Assembly (NCBI GenBank): GCA_964458655.1
Contig: CAYWJT010000015.1
Location: 1-49,882, forward strand
Source: CAYWJT01 sp964458655
GTDB lineage: Bacteria > Acidobacteriota > Aminicenantia > Aminicenantales > Saccharicenantaceae
DNA length: 49,882 nt
Reading direction: 5' to 3'
This document shows positions 7,898 to 16,833 of this stretch, piece by piece. Position numbers and translations under genes: made by a program. The notes under the pieces are model-generated. The model was not told the DNA's origin. It did not search any database and was given only the letters and a program-made list of their open reading frames with translations. Positions within the stretch are counted from its first letter, which is position 1. Each line of letters starts with the position of its first letter.

Positions 7898-10800
7898 ATG
7901 AGCCGTCTCAGACGATTCCGTCTTTCTGCCTTTTTCGCCGTCTTCGCGCTTGCGTTCCTCGCCGCCGCGGGGTCGGGCCTGGCCGACGGCCGCGACGGCT
8001 ATTACCGTTTTCCGGCCATCCACGGCGACACCCTGGTCTTCGTTTCAGAGGGGGACCTGTGGTCTGTGCCGGTCGCCGGCGGCCCGGCCCGGCGTCTTAC
8101 GACCCACGCCGGCCTCGAGACCAGCCCGGCGATATCGCCGGACGGCCGGACTGTCGCCTTTTCCGCCCAGTACGAAGGCCCCACGGAGGTCTATACCATG
8201 CCGCTCGCCGGCGGCCTCCCGGTCAGGCGCACCTTCCACGGGCAGACCGTCCAGGTCGTCGGCTGGACGCCCGGGGGCCGGATAATCTGCGCCACCCAGA
8301 AACACTCGACGCTGCCCAACACTCAGCTTTCGCTCATCGACCCGGCGACGAACGAGGAGACCCTGGTGCCGCTGGCCCAGGCCGCCGCGGGCGTCTTCAC
8401 CCCCGATGAGCGGACCCTGTTCTTCACCCGCCTGCCCTTTCAGGGAAGCTACACGAAAAGATACCAGGGAGGCACCGTCCAGAACATCTGGAAGTTCGAA
8501 ACGGGCGCGGCCGAGGCCGTGCCTCTGACGGCCGACTATCCCGGCACGAGCAAGGACCCGATGTTCTGGCAGGGCCGGGTCTATTTCCTGAGCGACCGCG
8601 ACGGCACCATGAACCTGTGGGCCATGGACCCGGACGGCTCCCGCTTGGAACAGCTCACCTTCCACAAGGGCTACGACGCGAGCTCGCCTTCCCTCGCCGA
8701 CGGCCGCGTCGCCTACCAGCTAGTGGCCGACATCCATGTCTACAACATCGCCGAGCGCCGGGACGCGAAAGTCGGCATCAGCCTGCCTTCGGACTTCGAC
8801 CAGATGCGGGAACGGTGGGTCAAGGCTCCGCTCGAATACATGACATCGGCGCATATTTCTCCCTCCGGCGACCGGGTCGCCCTGGTCTCGCGGGGCAAGG
8901 TCTTCGTCTTTCCCGCGGGCGACGGCCGAATCGTGCGCGTCGGCCCCAAGGAGGGCGTCCGCAGCCGGGCTGCCCGCTTTTTCCCCGACGGCGCCAGCCT
9001 GATGGTCCTTTCCGACGAGAGCGGCGAATGGGAATTCCAGCGCTTCCCGGCGAACGGCGTCGGCAAGCCCGAGCGGCTAACCTCGGGCGCCAAGGTCATC
9101 CGGTTCGACGGCCTGCCCTCCCCGGACGGCAAGATGCTGGCCTTCGCCGACAAGGACAACCAGCTCTGGCTCTGGGACCTCTCGACCAAAAAATCGACCC
9201 TGGCGGCGGTTTCGCCAAACGGCATGTTCGAGGACCTGGCCTGGTCGCCGGACAGCCGTTACCTGGCTTTCACGGCCGCGGCCGCGAACATGTTCCAGCG
9301 GGTCATGGTGCTCAACGTGGTTTCGGGGCAGGTCGCGGCGGTCACCTCCGACCGCGTCGACTCCTACAACCCGGCCTGGTCGCCGGACGGGAAATGGCTG
9401 TACTTCCTCTCCGACCGCTATTTCCGGAGCGTGGTCGGGAGCCCTTGGGGACCCCGCCAGCCCGAACCCTATTTCGACAAGACGACCAAGATCTACGCGT
9501 TGGACCTGAGCGGCAAGGGCATGTTCCCATTCACGCCGGCCAACGAGCTGCTCGAGCCGGCGAAGGAGACAGGAGCGGAGAAGGCCAAGCCGGGAGCCGA
9601 AGCGGCCGAGCCTTCCGGACAGCGGACGGCCAAACCCGCGCCGGTCGTCACGATCGAGTTCCGGGGCCTGGAGGATAGGGTCTATGAGGTGCCGCTTCCG
9701 GCCGGGGTCTACTCCGACCTGGCGGTCGGCGAACAGGCCCTCTTCTTCATAGACCGCGAGTCGCGGGCCGCGGGCCGACCCAAACTCAAGGCCGTCGAGG
9801 CCAAGAACAAGGGCGTCGAGGCCAAGACCCTGGTCGACGATGTCCGGGGCTTCGAGCTTTCCGCCGACGGGAAGAAACTGCTGGTCCTGAAGGAGCGCGA
9901 CATATACGTGATAGACGCCGCCGTCACTCCCCCGCAGGCGCTCGCGGAGAAAGCGGTCGACCTTTCGCGCTGGACCTTCTCGCTCGACCCGCGGGAGGAA
10001 TGGCGCCAGATGCTGGTCGACGCCTGGCGCATGGAACGCGATTACTTCTACGACCGCAACCTGCACAACGTGGATTACGAGGGGTTGCTCAAGAGGCATC
10101 TCGCCTTCCTCGACCGGGTCAGCGACCGGGCCGAGCTCAACGACCTCATCGCCCACCTGGTCGGCGAGCTTTCGGCGCTCCACACCTTCGTCCGCGGCGG
10201 CGACCTGAGACAGCCGCCCGATAACGTCCTGCCGGGCTCGCTCGGCGCCCGGCTCGTCCGCGACGAGGCCGCCGGCGGCTTCAGGATCGAGCACATCTTC
10301 AGGGCCGACCCCGAGTACCCCGAGAGACGCTCGCCGCTCTTGAAGCCCGGGCTCAAGGTCAGGGAAGGCGACGTCATCACGGCCGTGAACGGGGTGCCGC
10401 TGCTCTCCGTCACGCACCCCTCGCTCCTGCTACGCAACACGGCCGGCGCGCAGGTGCTGGTAGAGGTCAGTCCGGCCGGAGGCGGGGCCGCCTTCAAGGA
10501 GATCGTCTACCCCATCAGCCAGGCCGCTGAGGCCGACCTCAGGTACGCGGAATGGGAGTACACCAGGCGGCTCGAGGTCGAGAAAGCCGGGGCCGGGGAA
10601 ATCGGCTACGTCCATCTCCGGGCCATGGGCGGGGACAACTACACCGAATGGGTCAAGAACTTCTACCCGGTCTTCAACCGCAAGGGATTGATCATCGATG
10701 TCCGGCACAACCGCGGCGGCAACATCGACTCCTGGATACTGGAGAAGCTCCTGCGACGGGCCTGGTTCTTCTGGCAGCCGCGGGTGGGCAGTCCCTACTG

Positions 10801-11200
10801 GAACATGCAGTACGCCTTCCGCGGCCACATGGTCGTGCTCTGCGACGAGTTCACGGCCTCGGACGGCGAGGCGTTCACGGAAGGTTTCCGCCGGCTCGGT
10901 CTGGGCAAAGTCATAGGCGTGCGCACCTGGGGCGGCGAAATTTGGCTGAGCTCGAGCAACGTGCTCGTGGACCGCGGCCTGGCCTCGGCCGCCGAAACCG
11001 GCGTCTACGGGCCTGAGGGAGAGTGGCTCATCGAAGGGCACGGCGTCGAGCCCGATATAGTCGTGGACAACCCGCCCCACGCCGTCTTCCTCGGCCGCGA
11101 CCCGCAGCTCGAGGCCGCGGTGAAGCACCTCCAGGAGCTCATCAAGAAGAGCCCCGTGGAACTCCCCCGCCATCCGCCTTACCCGGACAAGCGGAAGTGA
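7898..11200 (+). CDS. tricorn-like S41 protease with beta-propeller and PDZ domain
   Basis: An 1100-residue exported protease. After a signal peptide (about 1-29), residues 35-320 and 320-560 carry repeated PD40/TolB-like propeller blades (AISPDGRTVAFS, AWSPDSRYLAFT, AWSPDGKWLYFLSD). A Lys/Glu/Pro-rich linker at about 550-575 follows. A tricorn C1-type helical segment (about 700-770) holds the proposed catalytic His762. A PDZ domain lies at about 780-870, then the S41 core with nucleophile Ser988 in TASDGEAF and Glu1046 in LIEGHGVEPD. Tricorn enzymes degrade peptides to short products. The signal peptide suggests work on peptides in the periplasm, perhaps downstream of the M64 enzyme. Confidence 0.9.
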   Translation: MSRLRRFRLSAFFAVFALAFLAAAGSGLADGRDGYYRFPAIHGDTLVFVSEGDLWSVPVAGGPARRLTTHAGLETSPAISPDGRTVAFSAQYEGPTEVYTMPLAGGLPVRRTFHGQTVQVVGWTPGGRIICATQKHSTLPNTQLSLIDPATNEETLVPLAQAAAGVFTPDERTLFFTRLPFQGSYTKRYQGGTVQNIWKFETGAAEAVPLTADYPGTSKDPMFWQGRVYFLSDRDGTMNLWAMDPDGSRLEQLTFHKGYDASSPSLADGRVAYQLVADIHVYNIAERRDAKVGISLPSDFDQMRERWVKAPLEYMTSAHISPSGDRVALVSRGKVFVFPAGDGRIVRVGPKEGVRSRAARFFPDGASLMVLSDESGEWEFQRFPANGVGKPERLTSGAKVIRFDGLPSPDGKMLAFADKDNQLWLWDLSTKKSTLAAVSPNGMFEDLAWSPDSRYLAFTAAAANMFQRVMVLNVVSGQVAAVTSDRVDSYNPAWSPDGKWLYFLSDRYFRSVVGSPWGPRQPEPYFDKTTKIYALDLSGKGMFPFTPANELLEPAKETGAEKAKPGAEAAEPSGQRTAKPAPVVTIEFRGLEDRVYEVPLPAGVYSDLAVGEQALFFIDRESRAAGRPKLKAVEAKNKGVEAKTLVDDVRGFELSADGKKLLVLKERDIYVIDAAVTPPQALAEKAVDLSRWTFSLDPREEWRQMLVDAWRMERDYFYDRNLHNVDYEGLLKRHLAFLDRVSDRAELNDLIAHLVGELSALHTFVRGGDLRQPPDNVLPGSLGARLVRDEAAGGFRIEHIFRADPEYPERRSPLLKPGLKVREGDVITAVNGVPLLSVTHPSLLLRNTAGAQVLVEVSPAGGGAAFKEIVYPISQAAEADLRYAEWEYTRRLEVEKAGAGEIGYVHLRAMGGDNYTEWVKNFYPVFNRKGLIIDVRHNRGGNIDSWILEKLLRRAWFFWQPRVGSPYWNMQYAFRGHMVVLCDEFTASDGEAFTEGFRRLGLGKVIGVRTWGGEIWLSSSNVLVDRGLASAAETGVYGPEGEWLIEGHGVEPDIVVDNPPHAVFLGRDPQLEAAVKHLQELIKKSPVELPRHPPYPDKRK

Positions 11201-11224
11201 GGCAGCCGTCGGCGGCCGGCACGT

Positions 11225-14200
11225 TCAGAACGACCTGAGGAAGCTGCAGTTCACGACGCGGGGGGCGCCGGTCCCGTCCCGGCGCACCTCTCCCCTCAGG
11301 AAGCAGACCGGGGGCTCGCCGTAAGTCGCGCAGCGGGCCTCGCCGACGCCCTCCACGAGCCCGGTCTCGTCCTCGAAGAGGTAGAAATACCGCGCCCCCT
11401 CCCCGGGCGTTTTCCTCCCGGCTCGGCCGCCGCCAGGCTCGAAGAAGCGGCTGCAGCCTCCGACCGGCCTGATGTCGACGACCCGGACGACGAGCTCGAC
11501 CAGCGTCCCGGCGCACCGCCCCAGGTCCCTTATCCGCAGCTCCGGCCTGCGGCCCTCGAACAGCTCGAGCTCGTCGCCGCCGGGCAGGAAGCCGAGCGCC
11601 TCGTAAACCTGCTTCTTCTTTTCCCTGTCTGAGATATCCGCGACGGCGTCCATCCGTTCCAGGCCTTGGAAATAGCGCAGGACCTGCCTCGCGCGCCTCG
11701 GTTCCAGCGCGTCCAGGGCGCCGGCCTTGATGAGGGCCAGGAGGTCGGCCCGGGCCGGCTTGACCCTGGCCAGGAAGTCCTCGACCGATCCGTAAGGTCC
11801 GTCGCGGCGCTCCTCCACTATCCTGTCGATGGTCCGTCGGGTGAGGCCTTTAATGGAAGAGAAGCCGACCCGGATGGCCTTGCCGCCGGCGGCCGGCTCC
11901 ACCTCGAACCCTTCCAAGCTGCGGTTGACGTCCGGCGCCAGGATGCGGATGCCGCCGCGCCGGGCCTCGGCCACATACTCCGGCAAACCGTAGTAGCCGC
12001 CGCCGGCGTTGAGCACGGCCGCGAAATACTCGACCGGGTGGTGCACGCGCAGGTAGACCGCCTGGTAGGCCACGTGAGCGTAGGAAGCGCTGTGGGCCTT
12101 GTTGAAGGAGTAGGAGGAGAACCTTTCCATGGTCCGCCACAGCCGCTCGATGTCCTCATCCGCGTAGCCCCGGGCCCGGGCGCCCCGGAAGAACTTCTCG
12201 CGCAGAGGCGCGGCGCCGGCGCCGCGCTTCTTCAGGGCCCGGCGCAGCAGGTCGCCTTCCTCCGGCGGCAGGCCGGCCGCCCGTTCCGCGACCTGCATGA
12301 CCTGCTCCTCGTAGAGGAGTATGCCGCCGGTCTCGGGCAGGATCCGCCTCAGGCAGGCGTCCGGCTCCGCCGGCCTTCCGCGCCGCGGCCGGCCGCCGTC
12401 CCGGCCCGCGAGCAGAAGCTCCTTCATGCCGCTTTCGGTCGGGCCGGGCCGGACGAGCGCCAGGGCCTGGGTGAGCTCGTGGATATCGGCCGGCTTCATC
12501 CGCCCGAGCAGGTTCCTCATGGCCGGGCTTTCCACCTGGAAGCAGCCGATGGTCCGGCCGGCGCCGAGCGCGGCGTAAACGCGCCTGTCCCCGGCCGGGA
12601 TGGCCTCGAGCCTAAGCCTTTGCCGGGTTTCCGAGACCGCCGCCAGCCCCCGGACCGAGAGCAGGTCGAGCTTGATGAGCTTGAGGTCCTCGACCGCGTC
12701 CCGGTCGTAATGGGTCATGCACAGGCCCTTGGCCGACCGCTCCAGCGGCAGGAAGCGCTCCCGCGGCCCGGGCGTCAGGATGACGCCGCCGACGTGGAGC
12801 GAGACCTCGTGGAAGACGCCCTGCAGCTCCGAGGCCAGCTTCCAGGCCTCGAGGCAGCCCGCGGCCGGAGTGCCGCGCCTCAGGCCGGCCGGCTCGGCGA
12901 AGAACGGGACGCGCTTGGCGTGCCCGCGGGCTTCCTCCGGGGGCATGCCGAAGGCCCGGAGCGTTTCGTAAAGGGCGCTCCGGGCGCGGAAGTCCTTCAG
13001 GCTGCAGACGAAAGCCGCGCCGGTCCGGCCTGAGCCGTAAGTCTCGAGGACGTAGGCCAGAACCTCGTCCCGGCGCCGAGAGTCGAAGTCCAGGTCGATG
13101 TCCGGCGGCTCGGGACGGCCGGGGTTGAGGAAACGCTCGAAGTAGAGGTCGAACTCGAGCGGGTTGACGGCGGCGATGCCGAGCAGGTAGGCCAGGAAGG
13201 ACGAGGCGCCGGAGCCGCGCAGGTTGTGCATGATGCCGCGGCCGCGGGCGAAGGCGACGATATCGTGGACGAGCAGGAAGTAAGGCCCGAACCCGGAGCG
13301 CTCCACGGCCTCCAGCTCCCGGAGGGCCCGTTCGCGCGCCGCCCGGTCCAGGTCCTTCATCGCGCCCAGCTTCTCCATGACGACCCGGCGCAGGCCGCGG
13401 GGGAAGATGTCGTCCGGAAGTCCGGGCACGATACCGGTGAAAGCGAACGAGCATTTCTCGGCCGCTTCGAAGGTGCGCTTCAGGGCCTCGGCCGCCGGAG
13501 CGCCGAAACGGCGGACGGCCAGGGGCCCCTGTTCCGGGCCGAACAGAACCAGCTTCGAGGACAGCCGGCCCCGTTCCACCGGGTAAGGGGTCTTGTTCGA
13601 GATGGCCCGCAGGAGGATGAGCCGCTCCGGGCTGGAAACGTACTTCAACGGGCCGGCCCAGACCGGCGGCAGGGCGGCCGCCGCCGGGCTGTAGGCCGGC
13701 GAGGCCCGGTCGCGCAGGCCGAGCGCGGTCTTGAAGTTNNNNNNNNNNGTTCGAGAAATCGACCCCGAGGTAAAGGTCTCCGGGCTCGAAACAGGACGCC
13801 AGCTCGGCCGCCGCCTGCTCCAGGCCGCGGCGGGGTCCGGCGCCGGCGGCTCTCTCTTGGCCGGAGCCGTTCCCTCCCGGACCGGCGGCCCTGAGGCCCG
13901 GCCCGCCCGCGGGCTCCGGCACGAGAATGCCGACGAGGCCGCGGCCCGAGCGGACCCGCCGCGTGTTGAAGGTCTCCATCAGGTTCCAGTAGCCTTCCCG
14001 GTCCTTGACCAGAAAGACGACCCGCAGGCCTTCGACCTCGAGCTCGCAGCCGAAAAGCGGCTTCAGGCCGGCGGCGCCGGCCGTCCTCTTCCAGCCGGCC
14101 CAGCCGTAGAGATTGCCGACATCGGCGAGGGCCGCGGCCGGCAGGCGCTTGCCGGCGAGCCAGCCGGCGGCTTCCTGCAGGGTGAGGCCGCCCAGGCCGC

Positions 14201-14237
14201 GGCTGTAAACGGAATGGAGGCGCAGCGGAATGAACAT
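11225..14237 (-). CDS. dnaE: DnaE-type DNA polymerase III alpha subunit, error-prone (ImuC/DnaE2-like), interrupted by a scaffold gap
   Basis: A C-family replicative-fold polymerase. The N-terminal PHP domain (MFIPLRLHSVYS, ADVGNLYG, FGCELEV) has lost residues of the usual metal motif (HxH, TDHGN), so its nuclease-like site looks degenerate. The palm keeps the catalytic acidic motif PDIDLDFD and KLDLLSVRGL. FNKAHSASYAHVAYQ belongs to the finger/HhH region. A C-terminal OB-like domain follows (LVELVVRVVDI). A 10-N gap (13739-13748) shifts the apparent frame. Both flanks read naturally into each other as VDFSN and NFKTALG, and merging the shared AAC gives a 999-residue product. That is near DnaE2 length and shorter than DnaE1. 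It follows dinB and lexA in one direction with a 13-base gap, implying damage-inducible translesion synthesis. Confidence 0.85.
13739..13748. other. assembly gap (10 N) inside dnaE
   Basis: Ten undetermined bases. Reading across them literally puts the two dnaE halves in different frames. The left flank begins and the right flank ends with the same three bases on the coding strand (AAC), and joining them there restores one frame. Confidence 0.98.
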
Positions 14238-14250
14238 GCGGCCCCTGCCC

Positions 14251-15480
14251 TCACTTGATGAGCGAGGCCGTCTTCAGGACGTAGCCGCGCCGTGGGTCGA
14301 AGGAGTAGACGTCGTCGAGCAGCCTCTCGCGCAGCGTGAGCACCGAACCGAACCCGTACTTCTCCCGGACGCTGTCGACGGCCCGGCCGAGCTTCTCCGG
14401 CCGGCCGGAATAAGGCTCGAAAAGAGCGAGCGGCCTCGACCGCACCAGCTCGGAGGCCTTCACCCCGACCAGGCGCAGGGCCAGCCTCGAACCCGTGAAC
14501 AGCTCCAGGAAGAGCTCCCGGGCGATGCCGTAGACGCGCTCCATGTCCTGAAGCGGCGCCAGCACGAGGCGGCGCCGGGCCTCGGTCCGGAAATCCGAGT
14601 AGCGGACCTTGACCTCGATGACGTGGGCGTAAAGCTCCTCCTCGCGCAGGGCCGACGCCAGCCGGTCGCACAGGTAGGCCAGATGGGCCAGCAGCAGCTT
14701 TTCGTCCCAGAGGTCCTCGAAAAAGGTCGTTTCCCGGGAAAGGGAACCGGGACGGCCGGCGCCGGCGAGCGGACGGAAGTCCAGGCCTCGCGACTGGAAA
14801 TAGATCTCCTCACCGGCCTCGCCGAAGAGCGAGCGCAGGGCGGCCCGGCTGAGCCGCCACAGATCGGCCAAGGTCTGGACGTTCATCAGGCGCAGGATTA
14901 CCTGGGCCTTGGGTCCGATCCCGGGCAGGGCCTCGATGCCCAGGCCTCCGAGATACTCCTGTTCCCGTCCGGGCTCGATCTCGAAAAAACCGGCCGGCTT
15001 GGCCCGCCGGGTGGCCAGCTTGGCCAGTATTTTGTTGGCGGCCGCTCCGACCGAGACCGTGAGGCCGAGCTCGCCCTCCACCCGGCTCTTGAGGGCCAGA
15101 GCCGCCTCCCGGAACGACGGGTAAAGGCGGCCGCAACGGGTGAACTCGAGGTAGGCCTCGTCCAACGAGGCTTCTTCGACATCGGGCGTGAAATCGCGCA
15201 GCACGCGGAAGAAGCGCTCGGAAAAGGCCTGGTAGACGTGGTGGTTGCCGCGGACGAAGACGGCCTCGGGGCAGAGCTCGCGGCAGCGGCGGAGCGGCAT
15301 GCCGGAATGGACGCCGTATTTGCGAGCCTCGTAGGAGCAGGTGGCGGCCACGCCCCGCTCGTGGGCCAGCCCGCCGACGATGACCGGTTTGCCCTTGAGG
15401 CCGGGGTCGAGCAGGGTCTCCACCGCGGCGAAGAAAGCATCGATATCGACATGAACGACGTAGCGACCCGTGGCGGTCAT
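14251..15480 (-). CDS. dinB: Y-family DNA polymerase IV
   Basis: A 409-residue translesion DNA polymerase. The catalytic carboxylates are intact: Asp12 in HVDIDAFF and Asp107-Glu108 in SLDEAYLE. The steric-gate region (AFFAAVE), palm Tyr-Arg segment (CSYEARKYGV) and helix-hairpin-helix (LPGIGPKAQ) follow the DinB order, with a little-finger domain at about 240-370. Because the active site is intact, it should be a working polymerase, unlike ImuB of standard imuA-imuB-dnaE2 cassettes. It sits between lexA (48-base gap) and dnaE (13-base gap), so it is probably transcribed from the lexA promoter. Confidence 0.93.
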   Translation of the reverse strand: MTATGRYVVHVDIDAFFAAVETLLDPGLKGKPVIVGGLAHERGVAATCSYEARKYGVHSGMPLRRCRELCPEAVFVRGNHHVYQAFSERFFRVLRDFTPDVEEASLDEAYLEFTRCGRLYPSFREAALALKSRVEGELGLTVSVGAAANKILAKLATRRAKPAGFFEIEPGREQEYLGGLGIEALPGIGPKAQVILRLMNVQTLADLWRLSRAALRSLFGEAGEEIYFQSRGLDFRPLAGAGRPGSLSRETTFFEDLWDEKLLLAHLAYLCDRLASALREEELYAHVIEVKVRYSDFRTEARRRLVLAPLQDMERVYGIARELFLELFTGSRLALRLVGVKASELVRSRPLALFEPYSGRPEKLGRAVDSVREKYGFGSVLTLRERLLDDVYSFDPRRGYVLKTASLIK

Positions 15481-15528
15481 TCCCGGCTCCCCGCATGACG
15501 GCGGCCGCGGCCGGCCGCCGTCTCCCAG

Positions 15529-16143
15529 TCAGTATTTCCGCAAGACGCCTATGACGCGGCCGAGGATCCTGACGTCGGCCGCCTCGAGCGGCTGGTAGGC
15601 CGGGTTCTCCGGCACGAGCAGGACGCGGCCGCCTTCAAGACGCAGCCGCTTCAGGGTCACCGAGCCGTCGGCGAGCATGGCCAGGACCATCTCCCCGGAG
15701 CTGGCGTTGGCGGTCCGCTCGAGGAGGACGTGGTCGCCGTCGTCGATGTAGGCGTCGATCATGCTCTTGCCGTCCACCCGGACGCAGAAGATGTTGCCGC
15801 GCCGTCTGCCCAGCATCCAGGCCGGCACCTCCATGGCCTCGGAGGAAACCTCGAAGGCTTCCCGGGGCCCGCCGGCGGGCACGAGGCCGGCCACGGGCAC
15901 GAGGACCTGGCTCGACCCTGAGCCGGCGGCCGGCAGCCGCGCCCCTTCCGGCCGGCGCTCGATGTAGCCCTTCCTCTCGAGGCTCCTGAGATGCTTGAGC
16001 ACGGCCGAGGGGCTGGCGATCCCCAGGGCCGACCCCAGCTCCCTGATCGTGGGGGCGCAGCCCCGGTCGAGGATGAAGTCTTCCAAGGCCTGGAGGACCC
16101 GGGCCTGCCTGGGAGTGAGCGCACGCCTGATTCTGTTTACCAT
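15529..16143 (-). CDS. lexA: LexA repressor
   Basis: The SOS repressor, 204 residues from the preferred start. The N-terminal winged helix (LTPRQARVLQALEDFI, APTIRELGSALGIASPSAVLKHL) binds operators. The C-terminal S24 peptidase domain has Ser127 (GKSMID) and Lys165 (TLKRL), with self-cleavage expected between Ala85 and Gly86 in PVAGLVP. The frame is open up to 16188, but a strong promoter (16160-16188) lies in that stretch, so translation must begin later. ATG 16143 gives a normal LexA N-terminus; ATG 16155 would be nearly leaderless. Two tandem 12-base repeats overlap these starts and may be its own operator. It heads the lexA-dinB-dnaE operon. Confidence 0.93.
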   Translation of the reverse strand: MVNRIRRALTPRQARVLQALEDFILDRGCAPTIRELGSALGIASPSAVLKHLRSLERKGYIERRPEGARLPAAGSGSSQVLVPVAGLVPAGGPREAFEVSSEAMEVPAWMLGRRRGNIFCVRVDGKSMIDAYIDDGDHVLLERTANASSGEMVLAMLADGSVTLKRLRLEGGRVLLVPENPAYQPLEAADVRILGRVIGVLRKY

Positions 16144-16158
16144 TTTGTTCACCATTTT
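16135..16158. promoter_or_regulatory. candidate LexA operator: tandem direct repeat
   Basis: Two adjacent 12-base repeats, GTTTACCATTTT (16135-16146) and GTTCACCATTTT (16147-16158), differ at one base. They lie directly after the lexA -10 box and cover the expected transcription start, where an autoregulatory site would act. Direct-repeat operators are known for alphaproteobacterial LexA (GTTC-N7-GTTC). The repeat may instead reflect the Lys-Met-Val-Asn pair encoded there if translation starts at 16155. Confidence 0.4.
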
Positions 16159-16159
16159 T

Positions 16160-16188
16160 AAGATAGCGCGCGATACGGCGTTTGTCAA
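16160..16188 (-). promoter_or_regulatory. candidate promoter of lexA-dinB-dnaE
   Basis: On the minus strand a perfect TTGACA (16183-16188) and TATCTT (16160-16165) are separated by exactly 17 bases. Expected transcription start is near 16153. The region just upstream of the -35 shares sequence with the GH97 promoter near 30.59 kb. Confidence 0.7.
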
Positions 16189-16217
16189 GAGGGGAAAAGG
16201 CTCTATGACGAATGCGG
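16183..16217. repeat. sequence shared with the GH97 promoter (copy 1)
   Basis: It begins with the inverted -35 TGTCAAG, then a G-rich run, then AAGGCTCTATGA (16197-16208), and ends with GCGG. The same order is found at 30579-30614. In both places it lies directly upstream of a minus-strand -35 box. Confidence 0.45.
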
Positions 16218-16254
16218 TTAACGGCCGGAGCGCCCGGAACGGACGGCGGCCGGC

Positions 16255-16701
16255 TCAGTTATCGCGGCGGAGCTCTAGGCGGTCGAGCCCGTTCTCGTAG
16301 AATTCCTTCTCGTACTTCTCGATGAACGGCTTCTCGTTCTCCATGCCCTCGGTGGTGTAGAGGTCCTCCACGGCGTCCTCGCCGTATTTCCGGGCATAAT
16401 CGCGGACGGCCATCCTGTGGATGAGCTGGTCCCAGAAGGTGTTGTCGTCGTAGAAATCGATCATCTCCTCGAGCTCCTCTTCGAGCTCCTCGGTGGGCAC
16501 GGCGATCGTCTTCCCTTCCTCTTCGAACTGGTCCACGAGGTCGGTCAGGCCGTTGGCGGCAGCCAGGTCCAGGAGGCGGGCCTCCATCTCATCCAGCTCC
16601 TCTATCTTGTCGGACAGCCGCCAGCTGTTGGCCATCCAGTTGCCGAGATAGGCGAGCTTGATCAAGTTCTTGAGCTCTGCCTTGGTCAGTTGAAGGTTCA
16701 T
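16255..16701 (-). CDS. acidic hypothetical protein
   Basis: A 148-residue cytoplasmic protein not recognised. It is strongly acidic, with a Glu-rich helix (EELEEELEEMIDFYDD) and many aromatic residues (FWDQLIHRMAVRDYARKYG), and is predicted to be all helical. No Cys, signal peptide or membrane segment is seen. The frame is open from 16815, but ATG 16701 is preferred: it is preceded by the purine run GAAGAGAAG, and a candidate promoter (16735-16763) lies within the longer version. It stands alone, divergent from the DegP-like gene and downstream of the lexA promoter region. Reading-frame integrity and a clean start make it a real gene; its function is unknown. Confidence 0.7.
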   Translation of the reverse strand: MNLQLTKAELKNLIKLAYLGNWMANSWRLSDKIEELDEMEARLLDLAAANGLTDLVDQFEEEGKTIAVPTEELEEELEEMIDFYDDNTFWDQLIHRMAVRDYARKYGEDAVEDLYTTEGMENEKPFIEKYEKEFYENGLDRLELRRDN

Positions 16702-16734
16702 GGTCTTCTCTTCACGCATGGATTCGACCTTGAA

Positions 16735-16763
16735 ATCATACCACTTTCCCGGCCGTTCACCAA
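16735..16763 (-). promoter_or_regulatory. candidate promoter of the acidic hypothetical gene
   Basis: On the minus strand, TTGGTG (16758-16763) and TATGAT (16735-16740) are separated by 17 bases. The expected leader to ATG 16701 is about 27 bases. Confidence 0.5.
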
Positions 16764-16833
16764 AAAAGCGGCCCCTTCCCCCGGCCGGCCTCAAGTTATA
16801 GAATGAAGGCGACAAAAGCGAAAGGAGCCAGCC

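Noticed and set aside
16144..16188. Longer LexA N-terminus starting at 16188
   Set aside because: Those codons contain the -10 and -35 boxes of the lexA promoter, so a transcript from it could not encode them.
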